Positions 59,271-64,000 of a DNA stretch of 64,000 nt are shown in pieces. How positions within the stretch are numbered: position 1 is the stretch's first letter; each line of letters starts with the position of its first letter. The notes beneath the pieces were generated by a model that had not been told where the DNA came from, made no database searches, and saw only the letters and a program-made list of their open reading frames with translations. The translations under genes and the position numbers were made by a program. This stretch comes from Anisodus tanguticus. Its lineage: Eukaryota; Streptophyta; Magnoliopsida; Solanales; Solanaceae. The stretch is taken from positions 752,142-816,141 of the forward strand of contig CM067555.1 of NCBI GenBank assembly GCA_034509755.1, in the 5' to 3' direction.

Positions 59271-59346
59271 GGCAAAGAATGATGATACTATTAGATGTAT
59301 TCCCTATGAGCTAAAACTTCTGAGGTTTATTGATATTCTGACTTAA
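59271..59346 (+). ncRNA. C/D-box snoRNA-like unit 5
   Basis: C box AATGATGA (59278-59285) and D box CTGA (59338-59341). Shorter, with most of the hairpin lost, but TTATTGATATT before D is kept. The terminal pairing is weak. Confidence 0.7.
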
Positions 59347-59576
59347 CAGCTTAATTCCATCACTTTTTGTTTCCTTCATAGTTCTACTTATTTGTTTCTC
59401 TTCAAAGGAAGATGTTGGGTATTAGTGTAGAATTTAATGCTTTTTCTGCAACACTTTTAGAGAGTTTGAGCAAACAAAAATTAGTGATATGTATCAGATT
59501 TTGTTTCTATTCTTTGCAAACCAGGAACCAAAACTTAGTTTGTGAATTTGTCTCAAATGACTTTACTGTTTAGTTA

Positions 59577-59667
59577 TGACAAGAATGATGAGAATATTAG
59601 ATGTGCGAGCGGTTGAATTCTTCCTCTATGACCTGAATTATCGAGGCATAACGATACTGTGACTTGC
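59577..59667 (+). ncRNA. C/D-box snoRNA-like unit 6, altered D box
   Basis: C box AATGATGA (59584-59591) and terminal stem CAAG/CTTG. The D position reads GTGA (59659-59662), so function is doubtful. The 'agatgtgcgag' and 'ttcctctatga' blocks show clear kinship with unit 2. A CTGA lies internally at 59633-59636. Confidence 0.65.
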
Positions 59668-59710
59668 AATATTTTTTGGTTTAGTCATTTTTGTCCATGT
59701 TCATAATATG

Positions 59711-59789
59711 AAGGAATGATGGAAACTCTATTGTGCAAGAGTCAGCTAATAACTCCGTGAGCTCCAACAATGATAATGTATTCTGACTT
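59711..59789 (+). ncRNA. C/D-box snoRNA-like unit 7, divergent
   Basis: The C box reads AATGATGG and the D box CTGA (59783-59786). The internal arms GAGT/ACTC keep a short stem. The sequence before D (ATAATGTATT) differs from the other units, so it may guide a different site. Confidence 0.65.
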
Positions 59790-60027
59790 ACCAAACTTGT
59801 TCCAAGATTAAGATATCTCAAATTGAAGCTTTCTTAATTCCTGGTATTTTGTTAGAATGTAGTCACCTTTGTTGGCCCAGTGTTGATGTTTTAAGGTGAC
59901 TCCATTTTGAAGTTGAATATGGGTTGTGAAACATTTGGACCAATATACTGTTAAAGTGGACCTGAATACCAAGAACATCTTGTCTTTCTTTCAAGACCTT
60001 GTTGTGGGTTTGACTAAATGATGTTTG

Positions 60028-61914
60028 GAGGGTCGTTGAATAAGGATGGCTATACACTCACAATAGTCCAGCGTCCTTAGAGCGTTCACGGGGCAACCTG
60101 TTTGAACCAATGAGGCACCCATCAAGGGGGTAACCCTCAATCCTTGACTGACCTCGATACGCATTCCTTACGTATTTTACTTCTTTATCTACTAGGCGAG
60201 CCTTAGGATTTCGGTAGGCAAATATATATAGGATTTCGATCTGTTCCTTTATTTTGGTGAATGCTTGTTTTAGTTTAGACATAATTGTATAATTAAAACA
60301 ACCCCTGTAATTTGACACTGGGCCTGTCTGGATTTCGGTTCGTTCCTTTATTTTGGTGCACGCTTGTTTTACCTAGATATTATTGTATAATTAAAACAAG
60401 CCTTGTAATTTGACACTGTGCCTGTACGGTTATATATTGCGAATTTTCATTACTTAGTACAATTGTATAAGTTCGCACAATTTTGTATTCACCGGGCTTG
60501 TCTGGATTCAGATACAAGCTAATTATACTTTGTAAACTGGGTCATGGGAAAAAGGAAAAAGAAAAAGAAGCTTTTCAAGGCGTTAAACATATGAATGGGC
60601 CAGACACCTATTGAGGTCGAGATTAATGACCCCATTGTCTTCCCTCCAATTGCCCCCGGCCCAAATAGGTACAGTGTATATCTCCTGTATGTCGAATGTG
60701 AAACAATGTGGAATGTCCTTCATCAGTAGAGGTGTGATGTATACAAAATGCGGTCCATTGGCCATAACCTTCTCTTTGTCTGCCTCATTGTTGAATTTAA
60801 AGACTATCCAACCCGATGCATGGACGGTGAAACCTGTACGTGACTCCCCACGATTTACATAGCTTCATAAGGGCTATGCTCCCCGGGAATGTCCCCGCAA
60901 AGTAACCAACCAATAGATAACCCCATGTGTCGGTAAGATCATCAACATCTGCTCTAGATAATTCCACAGGGTCGTCATGACAACTATCTTTGACATAGTG
61001 TAGACGTTTACCATTGGAAACGTTTCGGTTGCCGCTTACCACGGACGCGTAAGCCTGCTTGCTTTGACTCACACCTTCCTCTTGGATCTTTCTGTCCGCA
61101 ACTTCTTCCTTTGCCGTGTCACAATTGGTACTGCTCGAAGCCGAAGTAGTGTCTTCAGAGCCTAGTGTGACAGAGGAGGGAGTGAAGTCCGAAGCTCCCT
61201 CCTCAGTGGATATAATCTTCTTTCCCGCGTTGTCTCCCCCCACTTGAAGACCATTGCATGCGTTCCCTTTTGAAGTGGGGCCGGTGGCAATTGGAGGGAA
61301 GACAACGGGGTCATTAATCTCGACCTCAATAGGTGCCTGGCCCATTCGTATGTTTAACGACTTGAAAAGCTCCTTTTTCTTTTTTCCTTTTTCCCATGAC
61401 CCAGTTTACAAAGTATAATTAGCCTGTATCTGAATCCGGACAGGCCCGGTGAATACAAAATTGTGCGAACTTATACAATTGTACTAAGTAATGAAAATTC
61501 GCAATATATAACCGGACAAGCTCGGTGTCAAATTACAAGGCTTGTTTTAATTATACAATAATATCTAGGTAAAACAAGCGTGCACCAAAATAAAGGAACG
61601 AACCGAAATCCGGACAGGCTCGGTGTCAAATTACAGGGCTTGTTTTAATTATACAATTATGTCTAAATTAAAACAAACATTCACCAAAATAAAGGAATAG
61701 AACGCAATCCTATATATATTTGCCTACCGAAATCCTAAGGCTTGCCTAGTAGATATATGTAGTAAAATACGTAAGGAATATGTATCGAGGTCAGTCAAGG
61801 ATTGAGGGTTACCTCCTTGATGCGTGCCTCGTTGGTTCGAACAGGTTGCCCCGTGAACGCTTTAAGGACGCTGGACTATTGCGAGCGTATAGCCGTCCTT
61901 GTTCAACGACCCTC
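60028..61914. repeat. Long inverted repeat (about 636-bp arms) made of two LINE 5' ends
   Basis: The left arm 60028-60663 and the right arm 61276-61914 are inverted copies, from GAGGGTCGTTGAA at the outer ends to 'ccaattgccNccggccc' at the inner ends. The spacer is 612 bp. Each arm holds a 5' UTR with two tandem units of roughly 100 bp ('cgttcctttattttggtg', 'gtataattaaaacaa', 'gtaatttgacactg'), then an ATG followed by the start of a DUF4283-type ORF. The right copy continues into the spacer. The two copies run towards each other, 3' side to 3' side. No clean target duplication was found. Confidence 0.85.
60797..61345 (-). pseudogene. LINE ORF1-like DUF4283 protein, N-terminal part
   Basis: An open frame of 182 codons from ATG 61345 on the minus strand. 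MGQAPIEVEINDPVVFPPIA opens it, and a Ser/Thr/acid-rich linker with SKQAYASVV follows. The DUF4283 start is LVGYFAGTFPGSIALMKLCK and SWGVTYRFH. Other frames below 60800 continue the family (PLLMKDIPHCFTFD and EIYTVPIW, about 60765-60670) until the inverted-arm junction. DUF4283 is typical of plant LINE ORF1 / gag-like RNA-binding proteins. The zinc knuckle and the rest of the LINE are absent. Not functional. Confidence 0.75.
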
Positions 61915-62074
61915 TAATCCTAATGTTTAGAGATTGACTCGTCGAATGTCATGTAAAGCACTAGTTGCACTTATTTTCGCCGGAAACAAATTTATCATTA
62001 AGGTCCATTTGAGCTTGTTATTGGTTATATACAAATGATTTTTTTAGTTTGGCCCACTTCAGCTTGTTATTATC
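61915..62074. other. Short spacer
   Basis: Nothing recognised. It contains a local repeat 'ttNagcttgttattggttat/ccat' at 62010 and 62070. Confidence 0.3.
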
Positions 62075-63480
62075 CATATTGTTAGCTTCCCAGTAGGCAT
62101 GAGCTTCTGAAAGATGTATTTGAACGGGTCCATTCTTGAGATGAGATAAGTGGTATATGCAGATATATAATGTCTAATTTTTTGTGCAATTCATGTCAAA
62201 GGCACAACAAGTGCGTTCCAGCAAAGTATACCGAGCTTTATAAGGTGTGAATTTCTTGCTCAAGTAGTATATAACTTGCTCCTTCTTTCCTGTTTCATCA
62301 TGTTGTCCTAGCACGCATCCAAACACATTTTCTAACACAGACAAATATAACAACAAAGGTCTTTTGGGTTCTGGAGGCACCAAAATAGGTGGATTAGACA
62401 AGTATTCTTTGATTCTATCAAAAGCTTGTTGGAAATTCGTTGTCCACTTGGTAGCAACATCTTTCTTCAGTAGCTTGAATATTGGCTCACATATTACTGT
62501 TGATTGTGCTATGAACCTGATGATGTAGATGAGACGATCGAAAAAACGCATCACGTCCTTTCAACTCTTTGGATGAGGCAAATCTTGAATAACTTTTATC
62601 TTCGAGGGGTCCAATTTAATGCCCCTTCTACTTATGACGAAACCTAACAGCTTCCAAGCAGGGACACCAAATACACATTTTGTAGGATTTAACTTCAGAT
62701 TGTACTGCCTCAGCCGGTCAAAGAACTTTAAATCTGTCAAGTGATTCGAAGCCTTTCGCGACTTGATAATAACGTCATCTACATAGACCTCGATTTCCTT
62801 ATGGATCATATCATGGAAAATAGTAGTCATTGCTCTCATATAGGTAACACTTGCGTTCTTGAGTTCGAACGACATTACCCGGTAATAGTATACTCCCCAA
62901 GGTATAGTGAATGCTGTCTTTTCTGTGTCTTCCTCATCCATTAAGATTTGGTGGTAACCAACAAAATAATCAACAAATGACTGTAATTCATGCTTCGCAC
63001 AATTATCAATGAGTATGTGAATATTTAGGAGAGGAAAATCAACATTCGGGTTAGCCTTGTTGAGATCTTGATAATCCATGCATACCCGTATTTTTCAATC
63101 TTTCTTAGGCACATGTACGATGTTGGCTAACCAAGTGGGGTATCTTGTAACTCGAATGACCTTCGCATCGAATTGCTTGGAAACTTCTTCCTTGACTTTT
63201 AAACTCAAATCAGGCTTGATTTTCCTTGGTTTTTGTTTCCCCGGAGGGCAGGATGGATCAATAGGTAATTTATGCGAAACAATATCTGTGCTCAGACCTG
63301 ACGATAGACCAAGCAAACACGTCGATATATTATGCGGTGCTCAGATGGATGCCGATTCTTGTTTCCTTTACATACTTTGCATCTCTCAAATTTACTACCT
63401 CTATTTCATCTAAATTTGGCTTTGACTTATTCTAAAAATGTACCAATTCTTCTGGCTGTGAGTCTTCCTCATATTCTTTG
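62075..63480 (-). pseudogene. Ty3/gypsy reverse transcriptase and RNase H fragment
   Basis: On the minus strand: a lead-in (VVNLRDAKYVKETRIGIHLS-like, about 63410-63340) and PTWLANIVHVPKKD (63316-63095). The reverse transcriptase (63079-62561) has MDYQDLNKANPNVDFPL and the catalytic EVYVDDVII at about 62770-62790, then CVFGVPAWKLLGFVIS. The thumb and RNase H region (62554-62174) has CEPIFKLLKKD, LENVFGCVLGQHD and YYLSKKFTPYKARYTLLE. There are stops between the blocks. Domain order is that of Ty3/gypsy pol. Integrase would lie further left but is not present. LTRs are not in view. Confidence 0.88.
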
Positions 63481-64000
63481 AAGTCTTGTTTGTTGTTTGG
63501 ATTTTGTTTGCTTGTTTCACTACATGTCACATTTACATTATCGACAAATTTATTAGTCTGCATGCTGAAAGAGAAAATAAAATTATTAAACAAAATAAAT
63601 TTTGAAATAGCAAAAGCAATGTGGATTTGTCGTTTAAGCTTTCCAAAGGTGCAAGCAAAACATATTAAATAAAAGCGATTCAGGCCTCAATCTGAATTGC
63701 ATTGTTTCAAAAAGTGCTAATACAATTTCTACCAAGCTTCCCGGAGAAACAGGGCCGGGGCACATGTCCAATTTTCCAAAACATCTCCCTGCTCTACATC
63801 CCAAATGGCTGGGTCACTGAGCCAAAATGAGTTGTGAAGGATACTGGATCATTTTGTACTGAATTAATCATTTTGCTGGATGGTCGTGCCTTTGATCTTG
63901 TGACGTATGAGTGTTCCGCCAGTTTCAGTCAACACGAATCAACCTTTTGGGGAAATAAATTAGGCAAAGATAAACCTTCTAAAAATGAAGAAAACCAAGT
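63481..64000. other. Possible continuation of the gypsy element
   Basis: No frame recognised. A stretch near 63730-63770 ('accaagcttcccgg', 'cagggccggggcacatgtcc') resembles the region upstream of pol in this Solanaceae gypsy type. The element probably continues past the right edge. Confidence 0.35.

Noticed and set aside
60028..61914. Twin-primed (5'-inverted) LINE insertion as the origin of the foldback
   Set aside because: Twin priming inverts one part of a single copy; here both arms contain the same 5' segment, so two copies or a copy-and-invert event is needed.
60028..61914. Mutator-type transposon with long TIRs
   Set aside because: The arms contain a LINE-type 5' UTR and ORF1 start, and no 9-bp target duplication or transposase was seen.

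Overview
The window is nuclear DNA from a dicot plant, most likely a Solanaceae species and probably Nicotiana. The evidence is TS-type SINE fragments, RTE LINE 3' ends with (TTG)n tails, Stowaway-like 'CTCCCTCCGTCCC' MITEs, GT-AG introns, AT-rich spacers and a dense load of nested retroelements. There are no bacterial operons.

Gene layout. (1) 1144-1868, minus: the first two exons of a short-chain dehydrogenase gene with a frameshift; the rest is off the left edge or lost. (2) 9234-22458, plus: an 11-exon SORTING NEXIN 1 gene carrying one nonsense codon and four frameshifts, with large repeat-filled introns. (3) 23979-26519, plus: an intact 3-exon gene for a 197-aa plastid-type protein of unknown function. 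(4) 35690-45462, plus: an intact 8-exon ORANGE-family gene (OR-like, 314 aa). Its first intron holds a degenerate tandem array of extra copies of exon 1. (5) 46121-46200, plus: an intact tRNA-Leu(UAG). (6) About 56.8-59.8 kb, plus: a telo-box/site-II promoter followed by seven related C/D-box snoRNA units in what looks like a non-coding host transcript. The order SNX1 then OR-like matches, as I recall it, adjacent Arabidopsis loci (AT5G06140 and AT5G06130), which suggests old microsynteny.

Mobile DNA fills most of the rest. There is a 7.2-kb Ty1/copia element with both LTRs and a 5-bp target duplication (26873-34109). Two solo LTRs of the same broad family lie at 4441-5612 and 55559-56474, each with its own 5-bp duplication. 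Other LINE and LTR pieces are an L1-type LINE (5.6-7.7 kb), two RTE LINEs (18370-20924 and 37288-38532) and a Ty3/gypsy pol fragment (62-63.5 kb). DNA elements are a pogo-like element with TIRs (46382-48457), an Ac-like hAT element with a broken transposase (48973 to about 52290), a TTF-finger hAT-like fragment, a CACTA-type MITE and several other MITEs. SINEs with clear target duplications lie at 3121-3340 and 54419-54667. A block at about 52.3-53.6 kb looks like inserted mitochondrial DNA. A 636-bp-arm inverted repeat at 60028-61914 carries the 5' end of a LINE twice, tail to tail.

Four items deserve most attention: the exon-1 array inside the OR-like gene, the snoRNA cluster with a covarying internal hairpin, the long LINE-derived foldback, and the decayed SNX1 next to an intact OR-like gene.
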